64,000 bases of DNA from Phanerochaete sordida (taxonomy: Eukaryota; Basidiomycota; Agaricomycetes; Polyporales; Phanerochaetaceae): contig BPQB01000088.1 in assembly GCA_019973155.2 (NCBI GenBank), positions 1-64,000 on the forward strand, in the 5' to 3' direction. The notes beneath the pieces are model-generated. The model did no database searches, was not told the DNA's origin, and saw only the letters and a list, made by a program, of their open reading frames with translations. How positions within the stretch are numbered: the first letter of the stretch is position 1; each line of letters starts with the position of its first letter. Below are positions 22,661-35,348 of this stretch, piece by piece. A program made the position numbers and the translations under genes.

Positions 22661-23132
22661 GGAAGCTTTGGGGCGCCAAGTTGGAGAGCGCCGCCCGCGT
22701 CACACCTACCCAGCGCACATCTACAATACAGACTTACCGATGTAAAACATCTGGTTGCTCTGATATGCAGTATTTTATACATAGACAGTTGGTCCTTATG
22801 GTGGGCGCAGATGCTGAATTTCCCTCGCGATCGCCACAAATCAATCACATGCTTCATCAAGTCATAGTTCAATTCCCTCATGTCGTCTAGCTCTGTGCCT
22901 ACGAGAACAATTTCGTTTAGCGTTGGCAGACTGCGCTCGTGGGGAGCAGCGTGCCGTTGATGATGTACGTAGTCCATAACGCGTCCATGATTTGCAGGAC
23001 GGTGGAGAGAAAATGGACACACGCCGTCAAAGTTCTGCACAAGTACCCATGCATTTTCCTGAGAACCGTGCCAATGACTTCGCGTCGCTAGAGCAGACGA
23101 GTGTGCTGTATATCTCAGCAAGCGTAGGGCGA
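22661..23132. other. intergenic left flank of the LINE insertion
   Basis: No gene recognised. The final 12 bases (23121-23132, AGCGTAGGGCGA) are the left copy of the LINE target-site duplication. Confidence 0.6.
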
Positions 23133-23133
23133 A

Positions 23134-25614
23134 GCGTCGATAGAGCTTGCGTACTATCCAGACGCATGGAAGCTCCTCCTCACGGTCGTCCTCCGCAAGC
23201 CCGGCCGCCCTGACTACTCCCTCAGCAAATCGTTTCGTCCGATCGCACTCATCGATAACCTTGCAAAAGGCCTGGCAACCTGCGTCACGAAGATTCTGGT
23301 CACACATGCCGAGCGACTTGGGCTCCTCTCCAGCCAGCACTTTTTGGGCCGTCCTGGTCGCACAACATCCGACTCTCTCCACTACCTCACGACGACCATC
23401 AAGAACGCGTGGCGGCGCGGTCAAGTTGCGTCTGTTCTCTTCCTCGATGTCCAGGCTGCATTCCCTAGCGTTGACCCCGAACGCCTCTTCCACATCCTTC
23501 GTCTACGCGGCGTGCCAAACACCATTGTTCAATGGCTACAGAGCAAGATGACCGGCCGGAGAACCAAGCTCCTTTTCGACGACTTCGAATCTGTCCCGTT
23601 CGACATCTTCACGGGCCTAGACCAGGGATGCCCACTGTCCGTTATCCTCTATCAATTCTACAACTCTCCGCTCCTCGACGGCGCAAACTCGAAGCTTGGC
23701 GAACTGATTACTGGAAATATCGACGACGTCGCAGTGCTGGCTACTGGAGACACCTTCGACGACACACATGCTAAGCTGCGAGCGTTCATGACACGTCCGG
23801 ATGGGGCCTTTGTCTGGTCTCAGCTGCACACTTCGGAATTTTCGGTGGAGAAGTTTGGCCTGCTAAATTGCGCTCGGAGCCTCAAGGACCTCGGACCTTC
23901 GCTAGCCCTTGGACAGGGCAGCGCACCAATATCAGCAGCTAAGTCGTATAAATTCCTTGGCGTACTTGTTGATCACAAGTTGTTCTGGAAGGAGCAGACC
24001 GACCGGGCCCTAAACAAGGGTCTACAATGGGTCACACTCTTTCGACGAATGGCTGGAGGTCGTTCGGGGGTGGGTTTCAAGCAGCTGCGCCGACTCTACC
24101 TTTCAAAGGCCGTACCGGCCATGCTATACGCTGCAGACGTATTTCTCGTCCCTATACACCATGTCGAAGGCCGAACACATCGTCAGGGCTCCGTCGGCGG
24201 CATCAATCGCCTTGCGCGCGTTCACAAACAAGCAGCGACTATGATGCTTGGCGCGTATCGTAACACGGCGACGGATGTATGTCTTGCCCACGCCGATCTC
24301 CTCCCATTCCCGCTCCTTGTCGAGAAGCTTTGTCATCGTGCTCTTGTCCGCCTCTGCTCCCTCCCGTCTACGCACCCACTCCAAGCCCTCGTTATGCGAG
24401 CTATCCGATGCCCCGTGAAGCGACACCGCTCTACCCTCCATCAGCTCCTCTACCTCTTCGGTCTCGATCCGCGCACGATTGAGACAGTAGTGCCGGCGCG
24501 ATTTCCACCAGAATGAACGGCCCAAATGGCGTTCGACGTTCCGGACTCAAAAGATGCTGCCGTCGCTGCAGACGCTGCATGGACGGCCCTCGGAGGCGTC
24601 CGTGTTTACTCTGACGGCTCCGACTTCCGTGGTGGTGTCGGCGCCGCCGCAATCTTACTCCGTGGTCAGACACCGACCTCAAAATCCCTCCGCGCCCATC
24701 TTGGAACATCTGCTCAGCACACCGTGTATGAATCGGAACTCGCTGGAGTTCTCCTTGGGCTACACATGATCCGCAAGGAGCCGGGCCTGGTGAGTAAAGC
24801 ATCGATTGCGCTGGATAATAAAGCTGCCGTCCTTGCCCTTAGATCGCGGCGCTCGACCCCGGGGCACCATCTGCTAGACGCAGTACACGAACTCGCGAAG
24901 GCGGTGACGGTCCGTCACCCCAACATCAAGCTCACTGTTCGATGGGTCCCAGGACATCTCGGAGTCGATGGGAACGAGCTCGCCGACGACGAGGCAAAGA
25001 AGGCTGCACAGAAGGAATCCTCTCCCTCCACTTCGCTCCCCTCATACCTCCGGAACCCTAGCCTGCCCACAAGCGTGTCGAAACTACGCCAAGTCCACGC
25101 CGCAGCCATAGCAAAACGCGCGGACCAGCAGTGGCGCCAGTCAAAGCGCTACGACAAGACCAAGATCTTCGACACAATCCCGAAGCTCTGCCACTTCGGG
25201 CGATACATCGAACGCCTCCCCAGGCGACACTCGTCGCTTATCTTTCAACTTCGATCAGGACGCTCCCCTCTGCGACATTCCCTCTACAAGACAGGCTGCG
25301 CCGACTCGCCCCTCTGCCCAATGTGCGAAGAAGAGGAGGAGACGACAGTCCACTTCTTCTTCAAGTGCCCGGCCTACGCGCGCGCCCGCGCCGCCCTCTA
25401 CTATGAATGCGGACCGCTTGCAAGCTCGCTAGGAGCCCTGTTGAACAATCCGCGCCTACAGAGCGCAGTCTTCGCCTACATTCACTCGACCGGAAGGTTC
25501 ACACAGCGACTCGGAATTCTCAAGTACACGAAGCGAACGAGCGCGAACAAGAAGACAAACACACGCACGAAGCGACGCCGAGCGGGTCGAGCTCCGGAAG
25601 AAGCACAACCTTAA
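23134..25614 (+). pseudogene. LINE ORF2 fragment: reverse transcriptase - RNase H - zinc knuckle
   Basis: The frame is open from the left end of the element apart from a single TGA at 24514-24516. The RT part holds the finger/palm motif RKPGRPDYSLSKSFRPIAL, FLDVQAAFPSVD, GLDQGCPLSVILYQFYN and the active-site core NIDDVAVLA. After the stop comes RNase H: YSDGSDFRGGVGAA, YESELAGVLLG, LDNKAAV and GHLGVDGNELADDEA, so the acidic catalytic residues D-E-D-D are present. The C-terminus has a Cys/His knuckle (CPMCEEEEETTVHFFFKC). The stop (CCA GAA TGA ACG) may be a single substitution from a sense codon such as CGA. With the 5' half also lost, this copy cannot be autonomous. Confidence 0.9.
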
Positions 25615-26062
25615 GAACGAGGCCGTTGGTACCCATCTTTTCGACCTCCTTTCCATTTCTTTTCTGTCTACCTTCACTTCTGGGCCCATACTTCGGAACT
25701 CGCGGTGCAGGCGGTTTTCTACGATGCAGTCGAGGTTGGGGGAGTTCTGACGCGAGGCAGGGGACTGCCGAGCGTACTCCTGCACGGCAAGAGGCCAAAA
25801 GGCCCAGGTGACCACACTCACCAATGCGTGCAGGTTTATAACCCAGCCTCTCGTGTTAAATCACCGGACTGCTAGAGGACATCTCGTGCCTCACTAACCG
25901 CATTTTCTTCCCACAGTATCTTACCTGATCACCGCTGATCCCGCTTGCGGGGAAGGTGTTGTTGCCGCTAGACACCCCACGAATGTGTTTGTATATATGT
26001 AGGATCCTCGCGTAGTACTACGTCTACCATAGGGCACCGCCCTCACGGACGTAAATGGAGTC
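25615..26062 (+). other. 3' untranslated region of the LINE
   Basis: Non-coding tail between the RNase H/zinc-knuckle ORF and the poly(A) run; no ORF of note. Confidence 0.6.
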
Positions 26063-26328
26063 AAAAAAAAAAAAAAGCGTAGGGCGAGGGTCGGTGGATT
26101 TTGGTTGAACGATCGTACGGCCTGGGCGTGGCTTGCCCTCGATTATCCCCAAGCTATTGGATGTATATGCACCACGACATGCTGTGATCTCCTTCCTGAT
26201 GAATAAAAATCGCTCAGAGCAATTGTGTGCTATCCCTCGATAGCACGGAGTCGCCGGCATACAGCTAACTAAAAACTACGGGCCCAATGTTGGCGCGGCT
26301 CCCTGCGGTCAAGATGCGCTGCAGCCAG

Positions 26329-28490
26329 CTAGCTCTCCGCTGACGAGAATATCTGCTCCTCACTCTGGCAGACTGTACCAGGCGACGGGAGCGTGCCGTT
26401 GTCGAAGTACGCATTGAGCGCGAGCGCAGTACACGGCGCGAAGCCCGACTGCGACGTGTGCTGCGCAGCGCGTCAGCATTTGTGGATCTCGGTACAGAAG
26501 GGCACGGACGTACGCCGGTGGCGTTCTGCGTGAGGACGACGGAGCCGGAGAACCCAGCGGACATGTTGTGCGCGCTGTGGGCAATTAGCGTGGGATAATG
26601 ACGGGGGAAGGCGGGGCGTACTTAGTGACTGCGAGGACGGGGTCTGCAACGCAAGTCAGAGAGGTCGAAGACGAACGATGCGCTGTACGTACCGAGGGCG
26701 TTACTGATGAACAGTATTGGGAAGCTGGTGTTCGTCTCAAACGAGCCTAGAGTCATCCATCAGTACCAGCGAGTTAGATGAAAATCGATAGGTACCGTTC
26801 AGACGATCCTTGCCACGAATCGACCAACCTCTGGGACACAAGTTCAGAGATGTTCCATGCACGAGAGGCTTGGACGTACGCGCATATACCCTGCGACAAC
26901 GGATACCACGCGGCCGCCTGGCCCGACACCACCGCCATGCGCTCGTACTCCGCCCTCGCCTGGTCCACCGTTCGCGTCCCCGCAACCAAACTATCCCCAC
27001 ACGTAATCGCCGCGCCAACATCCAAGAACCCGGCACTGAACGGCCTCCCCGCGCCCGCGCACGTCGCGTACGCATCGACGATCGCCGCCTCGGAGCCGGG
27101 CAGCATGAGGCTCCCATCGCCCGTCTCGAGCGCCGCGACGGCGCGCGCGAACGGCAGCGCGCTCGTGTACGGCGTGTACAGCATCTCGAAGAGCTGGTGC
27201 GCGACGAGCGTGCCGTCGACGACTGCAAACGCGCCACTCGACGCGTTGTACACGGGCACGGGCGCGGCCTGCGCGGCGGCGATGGCGCGCTCGACGCGCG
27301 CGCGCACGAGGGCTGGGGACGCCTCGAAGATTGGGCACGCAGACGGGCCCGCGCCGACGCAGGAGGTGTATACGGCGTCGAGTACGGCTTCGGTGTCGGT
27401 GAGGCTTGCGTTGACGTAGGACGTGCCTAATGGCAGTTTAATCAAGGCAGGGCGCGGGAAGACAAGCGAGATATACCTTGATACCATTCGTGCGCGTTCA
27501 CGATGCCGTCGAGCGCCATGCGCTCGATCTTGTCGGGAAACATAGCCGCGAACGTCGCGCCGAGAAGCGAGCCATACCTGCCTCTCCTACTAAGTACGAG
27601 AACTATAATCGAGCCAGATGACACTCACGAGACTCCGTAGAAGCTCAGCTTCTCGCGTCCAAATGCGCGCACGATGCTGAGCATGTCGAGCGCGACGGTC
27701 GGCGTCGAGACCGACTCTGCGACGGCCCCCGCGCGCGTGTCGGCCAGGTCGCTCAAGATGCGGGATTGCGCGAAGATGCGGCCCAGCGATGATGCGGAAT
27801 CGTTCGCGCTGAACGGATACGGTGCGAAGAATTCGAGGGCTTCGGCTGGTGATTCGAAAAAGGCTAGCGGAGGCGTCGTGAAGCCGACGCCTGAGAAACG
27901 TGAGCAACTTGACGCACGATCAAGGAGAAGGGGCCAAGCGTACCGCGCGGGTCGAAGCCCACAATATCGTAGTTTCGCCCCAGGACTAGGCTGAAGTTCG
28001 CAGCCTCCTGCAGAGCATATTGCACTCCGGAGTTGCCCGGTCCGCCTGCGACGATGAATTCTGAGCTAAATCAGATAGTACGATCCAGAGAATTACCGCA
28101 CCTGGGTTGAAGAGCAAAGGCCCCAGGTAGGCAGGGTCGTCGCGGGGTACAGCGGCAGGAATGACGAGCATGGCAATTTGCGCCTCGCCCGCACTCGCAT
28201 TCGAGTACTGGAGGGGGACCTACAGGGCGATCTTAGCAAAACTATTTGAAAGGACGAGGAATACTCACAGTGAGTCGAGCACACTCGAATTGTCCATAGC
28301 AAGGAACCAACGTTAGGTTCGTGGACGCAGTCAGCTACTCGCCCAGTTAGTCTTTGACGTGTTGAAGCCGTTCTCGACCTACGTTCATCCAATCAAATGT
28401 CTCGTCACGTCTGTGCAGAGTCTTTGCAGCCGCCAGGCCAGTCAAGCATAGCGCGAGGGCCACAGCACCTAAACGCAGACGAATGGTCAT
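26329..28490 (-). CDS. secreted TAP-like serine hydrolase (copy 5, intact)
   Basis: Multi-exon gene with signal peptide MTIRLRLGAVALALCLTGLA, followed by KTLHRRDETFDW with a dibasic RR that could be a Kex2-type site. Spliced landmarks in order: VPLQYSNASAGEAQIA, oxyanion loop FNPG|GPGNSG, YDIVGFDPRG, LADTRAGAVAES, the nucleophile elbow GVS|YGS, FAAMFPDKIERMALDG, a 200-residue lid region, then the C-terminal TAP domain with the catalytic Asp in DPVLAV and His in NATG|HTSQSGF, ending FSSAES. This is the alpha/beta-hydrolase plus TAP C-terminal architecture (tripeptidyl aminopeptidase type, MEROPS S33), which removes short peptides from N-termini. A TATATG-type box lies about 40 bases upstream. 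It is the only intact member of the LADTRA subgroup and faces the plus-strand tandem copies head to head. Confidence 0.88.
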
Positions 28491-29844
28491 GGCTAACAGA
28501 AGTTGAACACGCAAACCGAGCCACAGGCGCATATAAACGCGTGGCGCAGCCGCGCGCTGTCAGCCCGGTTGACTGATCACGGCAGGCGGGTATTGCTCGC
28601 CGTCAGCCGCGCGCCGAGGATGCGCGGAGCGCGCAGAGCGAAGGTGCTGACGCCTGCTCCCGGCGGCAGATGGTTCAGGGCAGTGACGATCCTGTGCGTA
28701 ATGTGATCGGCGCAGGATTCTCGAGCGGAGGAACGTCACAGGTTTGCCAGATCTGCGTATCAAAAGCGATGAGCTCGAGTCACACTCCAGGGACTCCACA
28801 GTCTGAAAGTCGTTACATCTCACAGAGGCTGACCATTCGGCTTCTGACGCAGAGCGAGATGCCGAGGTGCTGAGGACGGTGTGTAGGTATTGCAAGGTTC
28901 GTCGACAACGAGACATCCTGGTAAGGATCATCCGGACTTACCAGCATAATTTTGCCATCGCGGTGTGCATTTGCTTCTAGTGAAGTGAGTTGACGATGTT
29001 TGGGAAATTTGCCTCGCAGCTAGATTTGAGAAGCCGAAGGGCAGATGGAGGTCGCTTGTGGCTACGGACTCGACGGCTCTCGAGAGGTGTCGTACATGAC
29101 TGTCACAGTAACTCCCTTTCAAAGCTGCCCTCTTTGATAATTGACACGGGAGATCCTTGTGAGGTCTGCATAGCATGCGTGCGGGCTCAGATCTCAGCGA
29201 ATGTATGTGCCTCCAAGCGGCCTTGCGGTGATTATTTGTGACTGTTTGTTTGATCGCTTAATACCCGCGTCGTGTTCAACGGGCCCGCCTGTTCAGCAGC
29301 CTCCATGACCTCACTTTGCAGCCATCCATCCATATTTCAGCGCGCTGTAAATCACACTGGACATGAAGTTAATACTCCAACGCCACAGAAGTGCCCAATC
29401 CACTCGCGCCGTGCCGCTTCCCGCCTCCGACTCGCTTGCCTGAGTTTCAAGCTCAAGTTGAGCGCTAGCACCTGTTCACTCCCACCCCTGGTCCAACGAG
29501 CCCCAAATGCCTCAGAGGACGTCGGCACTCTGCGCCTCGAGAGTCTTCAAAGTAGCTCCCGCCTCCAGTATTCCAATCCCCGATGCCGTCGCACTCGTGC
29601 AGGGCCGGCGACATTGCCAACAGACCGCAGCTTGCTTTCCGATGCGACGCGGAGGCGTCGCTTGCGAGCCGCACCGCGCAACAGGCCACAGCAGCCTGCG
29701 CGCAGCATACGCCTGTATGCAAGGCACTACATGGGCGGCGATGGGCGTAGCGAGAGAGGACCGCCGCGATTCGAGGGCTATGCCGAGGGTTGGGTATAAG
29801 GGTGGGTGGAGGCGGCAGGAGAACGCAAAATCAAGAACTTGAAG
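28491..29844. promoter_or_regulatory. divergent promoter region between two TAP-like genes
   Basis: The 1.35 kb between head-to-head genes. TATA-like elements lie close to each start: CATATAAACGC (28530-28540, read on the minus strand) for the left gene, and GGGTATAAGGG (29792-29802) about 50 bases before the right gene's ATG. No ORF in between is convincing. Confidence 0.6.
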
Positions 29845-32204
29845 ATGCGCGTATCCCTTAGCTTTGCGCTGACATTTGGGATGCTTGCGAGCTCGGTCCC
29901 AGCGCGTCGCTTGGCGCGTAGGGATGTCGACTTTGACTGGTCTGCGGTGAGTCTGCTTATCTTGCAAGCGACGTGCAAACTCACGCGCTCTGTAGCTCAA
30001 CTCGTCCACTACACTGTCATGGAGCCCTTGCTATGACGCGTACAAATGCGCCAGATTCACAGTGAGCTACCTCTGAATTGGTGACGCGACCTTTCTTATG
30101 ACATCGACAGGTTCCTTTGCAATACTCTAATTCAAGTGTAGGAGAAGCGCAAATCGCTCTTATCATGTCGCCCTCGAAGTTCAGTGCGGGTAACTCTTGT
30201 TACCTGGGGCCTATCCTGTTCAATCCAGGTAGGCGCTGCAGCACTCTCGTCTGCTAACATGGACTGTAACACCCTACAGGCGGACCTGGCGAGTCCGGCG
30301 TCGACTACCTGCTCGCGTACGAACCGTACTTCCGCGCTATCATCGGGCCTCAGTACGACCTTGTCGGTTTCGACCCCCGTGGTACGTACGCATTCTCATC
30401 GAGCCAGATCCATGCTCATCTCTCCTTCAGGTGTCGGCGCAACAACCCCATTCCTGTCCCTGTTCAACTCTCCCGCTGAAGCGCTCGAGTTCTACTCGAC
30501 GCTTCCCTTCAACGTGAATGACTCTGTGTCTGCGCTCGGAAGGCTATACGCGCAAACGAAGATCCTGGGCGAGCTCGCGCTCGATCGCGCAAGGACGGTG
30601 GCGGAGTCTGTCGGCACCGCGGCCGTCGCGACGGACATGCTGCAGATCGCCCGCGCGTTTGGGCAGGATAATGTCAACTATTGGGGCATCTCGTGAGTCT
30701 ATCCGTCAAAGACAATCAGGCCACTCACTGAGTGTCTATGTGTGCAGGTATGGGTCGGTCCTTGGAGCTACGTGAGTGGTTATCAATAATAGCATATATA
30801 AGCTGCACGTTACTGATGAGCTCCAAGATTCGCAGCTATGTTCCCCCAGAATGTTGGACGGTTCATTATCGATGGGGTCTCCGACTCCCACGAGTGGTAC
30901 TACAGTAGGTCCCGCATTCGCTACAGCTGTATACTTGTCCCTTACATTTCTTGGTATTCAGGCGCACAAGACACAAGCTCACTCCTTGAGACCGACGCCG
31001 CCCTGACGTCAGTTTACGACGCCTGTGTCGCCGCCGGGCCCTCCAAATGCGCGCTCTGGGCGAACACAACCGGCGCCATCCGCACCCGCGTCGACAGCGA
31101 CCTCACCACGCTCCACCAGGCCCCCGTCCCCATCTACAACTCCACCGACCCCCGCGCGATCACCTTCGCCGTCGCGGACTACCCGCTCGCGTTCTGGCAG
31201 CTCTTCCTTACGACGTACTACCCGTACAATACGGGCGCGGGCGCTGCGGCCGCGTTCGCGGCGCTCGAGCGCGGCGACGGCGCACCGATCTACGCCGGGT
31301 CTATCGCGAGCAGCATCGCGGCGCTCGACACGTGTGCCGCCGCCGGCGCGCCGTTCGTCGCGGGCCTGCTGGACGTCACGAGCCCGATCTTTTGTGGGGA
31401 CAGTCTTGTGGAGAAGCGCAGGACGCTAGCAGAGGCGAAGGAGGATTACGAGGCTATGAGTAAGATATCGCCATTTGCGGCGTCTTGGTACGCGACGTTC
31501 GTGGGCCCGTGCGCGTACGTGACTATGCTGTTAGGCTCGTGGAGATACTGACGCGTGCGGTTAGGACCTGGCCGATCAAGGCTAAAGACCGCTTCAACGG
31601 TGAGGACGTCGTCAGCCAACGATGCGGGCTAGTATGCTGATGGACCGCACAGGTTCGTTCGAGACGAATACGAGCACGCCTTTGCTCCTCATCAGCAATA
31701 CTCTCGGTAAGCCACATTTCACTCGATCATCGACAGTTCGTTAACCCGTATCAGATCCAGTGACACCCATCCAAAGGTACGCGAAAGCTATCCAAGCGCC
31801 ACATTTCCACTTATCACAGCCCGATGTTCTATCCAGCGGCCGCAAGATGTCACAAGGGTTCCACGGCTCCGTCCTCCTGCAGCAGAACTCTACCGGAGTA
31901 CGTCCGCACTTCCCCCTCCCTGCGCCACGCGGGCTCACCGCACCCACAGCACTCCTCGCTCTCGGGCTTCTCGACGTGCACCGCGCTCGCGATCCGCGCG
32001 TACTTCCAGGCAGGCGCGCTGCCCGCGGCCGGCACGGTCTGCCAGCCAGACACCGCGATCTTCGACGCACCGAACAACTCGAGCGGCTTCGGCGGCGTCA
32101 CGCTCGGCGCGCGCGCCGCCGACGCGCTGGGCCTTGGCGAGGCGCGGCGCGTGCAGCGCGAGGCGACGTTTCTGCACAGGCGCGCGTCGGGGTTTCCGCT
32201 GTGA
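29845..32204 (+). CDS. secreted TAP-like serine hydrolase (copy 6, intact)
   Basis: Start MRVSLSFALTFGMLASSVPA (signal peptide), then RRLARRDVDFDW with dibasic sites. At least a dozen short introns with good GT...AG ends connect the following: VPLQYSNSSVGEAQIALIM, FNPG|GPGESGVDYLL (oxyanion loop), YDLVGFDPRG, the Ser elbow GIS|YGSVLGAT, FAAMFPQNVGRFIIDGVSDS, a Cys-containing lid (DACVAAGPSKC...CGDSLVEKRR), SFETNTSTPLLLISNT, catalytic Asp in DPVTPIQ and His in HSSLSGFSTCTALAI. It ends ASGFPL. All triad positions are present. The likely activity is an extracellular S33 exo-peptidase that acts on N-terminal tri- or dipeptides; the substrate is not shown by the sequence. First of three tandem plus-strand copies. 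Confidence 0.88.
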
Positions 32205-32975
32205 GGGCGCGTGGGCCCGGGAGTGCCGGCGGAGCACGGCGAGGCGCTGATCGAGGCTAGCGGGTGGGCGTGCGCTGCTGCTTGTCCGGGATGTCAAAGG
32301 GCTCCTCGTACACGAGGTCGGTTCGAGGCCTGCTGTTCATTTGCGTGGACGTTGCTGTGCTCAGGGCGCCCGATGTTTGGCTGCGCTTATTTATTTTCAA
32401 TAAACATGCTCCCAGGCCTAGTCTCTGCACCATCTCAGAATGTCGCCAGCGTCGCAAATACGAGTATCGTATTTCCATCTCTATTGCAGACCCCGCTATT
32501 GATTGACACTTTCGCACAGCGTGCAAACGTTCAGTGGCGTCCCGTCTTCGCTACCGTCAAGCACGGGCACGAGCGCATAGCTAAAATGCCAGTTCGTGAC
32601 GCCTCCTCCATTCATACTTACGTAGATCCGCGCCTCATCACAGCGTCGCTCGCCTGCGCTCGTTAAAAGCTGAACGGCGGGCAGGCCCATCACTGCGCAG
32701 GATCACAGCCCCTACTACATGCATTCCTGCGACGGCAGACCGCAGCGATCAGGTGCGTTCTCTCGCGAAGCCCTCCGTGCTCGCCGCTGACCACATACGG
32801 CGCAGCCCCGGCGAGGCGACGCCGCGCGCGCGCTCGCGCACTGCGCGCGGCGGAGGATCTGCAGACGCGTCACGAATAGCCTTCGTGCGCTCGAAGGCTG
32901 CGCTTGCGGGTGGGGGATATAAAAGCGGCTGGAGCGAGCTCGAGTCTGTATTCTCAGCTCACATCGTTTCTCGCG
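32205..32975 (+). promoter_or_regulatory. intergenic/promoter region upstream of copy 7
   Basis: The upstream region resembles the 37.5-38.19 kb region before copy 8: both carry ATTTGC(G/A)TGGAC and ACCGCAGCG(A/G)TCAGGTGCG. The promoter was therefore part of the tandem duplication. A TATA box GATATAAAAG lies at 32916-32925, 51 bases before the ATG. No further gene seen. Confidence 0.6.
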
Positions 32976-35348
32976 ATGCGGACTTCGACTGGACTTCTCG
33001 TGCTCTCGAACACTCTGCTCGGTGCGGCGTCGGCGCGTCATTTGGCGCGTCGCGATGCACCGTTCGATTGGTCGTCGGTGAGTTTGTTCCTCGTACATGG
33101 ATGGAACGGTACTGACTTGACCATCAGCTCAATTCCTCCACGAGCCTGTCGTGGACGCCGTGCTACGACGCGTTCCAATGTGCACGTTTCACCGTGAGGC
33201 TTATTCCACTGATTTTTTATCCTTCTGCAGACTGACATGTGCACAGGCCCCACTTCAATACTCCAACACCAGTGCTGGGGACTCCCAGATCGCCCTGATC
33301 ATGTCGCCCTCGAACTTCTCGGCGGGCGACCCGAACTACCTGGGATCCATCCTGTTCAATCCAGGTATGCGCGCCATCTCGTCTTGGTGCCATAATGGAG
33401 CTCTGATCTGGGAAAAGGCGGACCCGGCGGCTCGGGCATCCAGTACATCCTCCAGCTGGACCCATACTTCCGCGCCATTATTGGGCCGCAGTACGACCTC
33501 GTAGGCTTCGATCCTCGCGGTACGTCCCCCCGCGTCTGGCTTCTTGCTCGCCCATTATTCACCGCGGCGCAGGTGTCGGCGAGACCACCCCGCCCCTCTC
33601 TGTCTTCGAGTCGCCCGCCGAGGCGCTGCAATTCTACGCGACGTATCCGCTGAATGTGAACGATTCGGTCTCCTCTCTCGCCAGGGCCTATGTCCAGGCC
33701 GAGATCCTCGGTAATCTCACTGTCCAGCGCGCGAAAGACGTTGCGGAGTCTGTCGGCACGGCTGCGGTTGCGACGGACATGCTGCAGATCTCTCGCGCGC
33801 TCGGCCAGGAGAAGGTCAACTACTGGGGTGTATCGTGAGTGACTCTCTAGTTCCAGTGATACAGGGACACGACTTACACTGACGATTGTAGATACGGCTC
33901 CGTTCTTGGTGCTACGTATGTCTTCGTGAGCATTATTGCGGCGATATAACCTAATGTAACCACAGATTTGCCGCGATGTTCCCTCAAAACGTCGGCCGAT
34001 TCATCATCGATGGTGTCTCCGACTCGCACCAGTGGTACTTTGGTAAGCGGATCATCCTTCGCAAACATATGCCTTCAGTTTCCTCACGATTCCGGCGCAG
34101 GTACGCAGGATACAAGCTCGATGCTCGACACCGACGGGGTAGTGGCATCAATCTTCGCAGCGTGCGTCGCCGCCGGCCCGTCTCTCTGCCCCATCTGGGA
34201 GAACAGCACGGAGCTCGTGGAAGCCCGCGTCCACCACGCCCTCAACGCCCTGCGCGTCGCCCCGCTGCCGATCTTCAACAACACCGATCCCGCCGCGACG
34301 ACCTTCGCCGTCGTGGACTACGCCACCGCCTTCGACGGCCTCTTCCAGAGCATCTACTTCCCGTACAGCGACGGCCCGGTGGCGACGGCGGCACTCGTCG
34401 CGCTCGAGCACGGCAACGGCAGCCTCGTGTACAGTCTCTCGACGGAGGCCCAGCTCGACGCGCTCTCGCAGGATTGCACGAGCAGCAGCGAGGCGTTTGG
34501 GGCGGGGTTCATCGACATCATCGCGCCGATCCTCTGCGGAGACGCCATCGTGGACAGGCACCGCTCGCTGGCGCAGGCACGACAGGACTACGCCGCGATG
34601 CGCAATCTGTCGCTGTTTGCGGATACGTGGTACCCGACTACCATCGAGGCGTGCGCGTAAGTACTCCTGCGCGTTTCGATGTGTGCCTCTGCTTACCTCA
34701 AGCCCGCAGCACTTGGCCCCTCCAGTCCAAGGACCGCTTCAACGGTACGTGCATTCAAAAAGCGCGGTACCCTATGTTGACCACTGTCGCAGGCTCTTTC
34801 CAGGCGAACACGAGCACCCCGATCCTGCTGATCGGTAACACTTTTGGTTAGTACTGCAATTTTGCCGTACTCTTCAATCAGCTGATACGGCGCAGATCCC
34901 GTAACTCCGATCCAGAGGCAAGCCGCCTACTGCTGTCTCGCATCATGAGAAAATGCTGACCGTTCCCCAGCGCCCGTAACATGTCCGCAGGCTTCGGAGG
35001 CTCTGTCGTGCTTCAGCAAAACTCAACAGGCGTACGTCTTTTCCGCCCGCGCCGCATCTCTCGTACGCATCTGACGGACACGCCTCGTAGCACACCTCGC
35101 TCTCGGGCTTCTCGACCTGCACCGCGCTCGCAATCCGCGAGTACTTCCAGAACGGAACCCTGCCCGCGGCAGGCACGGTCTGTCAGCCGGACACCGCCAT
35201 CTTCGAGGCGCCCAGTAACTCGAGTGCCGTCGGCGGGGTCACGATCTCGCTGCGCGATGACGCTGCCCTAGGTTTGCGCGAGGCCAAACGCGCTCTCGGG
35301 GACGGTACGGCGTTCTTGAAGAGGACGTGGTTTCCCCGCTGGGCTTGA
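32976..35348 (+). CDS. secreted TAP-like serine hydrolase (copy 7, intact)
   Basis: Signal peptide MRTSTGLLVLSNTLLGAASA, then RHLARRDAPFDW. Spliced exons give APLQYSNTSAGDSQIALIM, NPG|GPGGSGIQYIL (oxyanion loop), YDLVGFDPRG, GVS|YGSVLGAT (nucleophile), FAAMFPQNVGRFIIDG, a lid with CVAAGPSLC and CGDAIVDRHRS, TWPLQSKDRFNG, SFQANTSTPILLIGNT, DPVTPIQ (Asp), NMSAGFGGSVVLQQ, then the His-bearing exon (HTSLSGF), CQPDTAIF and the end LKRTWFPRWA. No disruption was seen. Nearly the same as copy 8, including intron positions, so the duplication is recent. Expected to be an extracellular S33 peptidase of the TAP type. Confidence 0.88.

Larger units (their letters stand above)
23133..26075 (+). mobile_element. 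5'-truncated LINE retrotransposon (Tad-like) with TSD and poly(A)
   Basis: Copy of a non-LTR retrotransposon. It is flanked by a perfect 12-bp direct repeat AGCGTAGGGCGA (23121-23132 and 26076-26087). The 3' end is a run of 14 A residues at 26063-26076, whose last A may belong to the repeat. Coding sequence starts directly at the left repeat, in the middle of the reverse transcriptase region, so the 5' half is missing, as expected from incomplete target-primed reverse transcription. The RT is followed by an RNase H domain and a CCHC zinc knuckle, as in many fungal Tad-clade elements. It sits between F-box paralogue 3 and the intact minus-strand TAP-like gene. Confidence 0.92.

Noticed and set aside
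22603..23493. Long minus-strand ORF over the left edge of the LINE
   Set aside because: It crosses the exact LINE insertion boundary and is antisense to the reverse transcriptase frame; not a gene.
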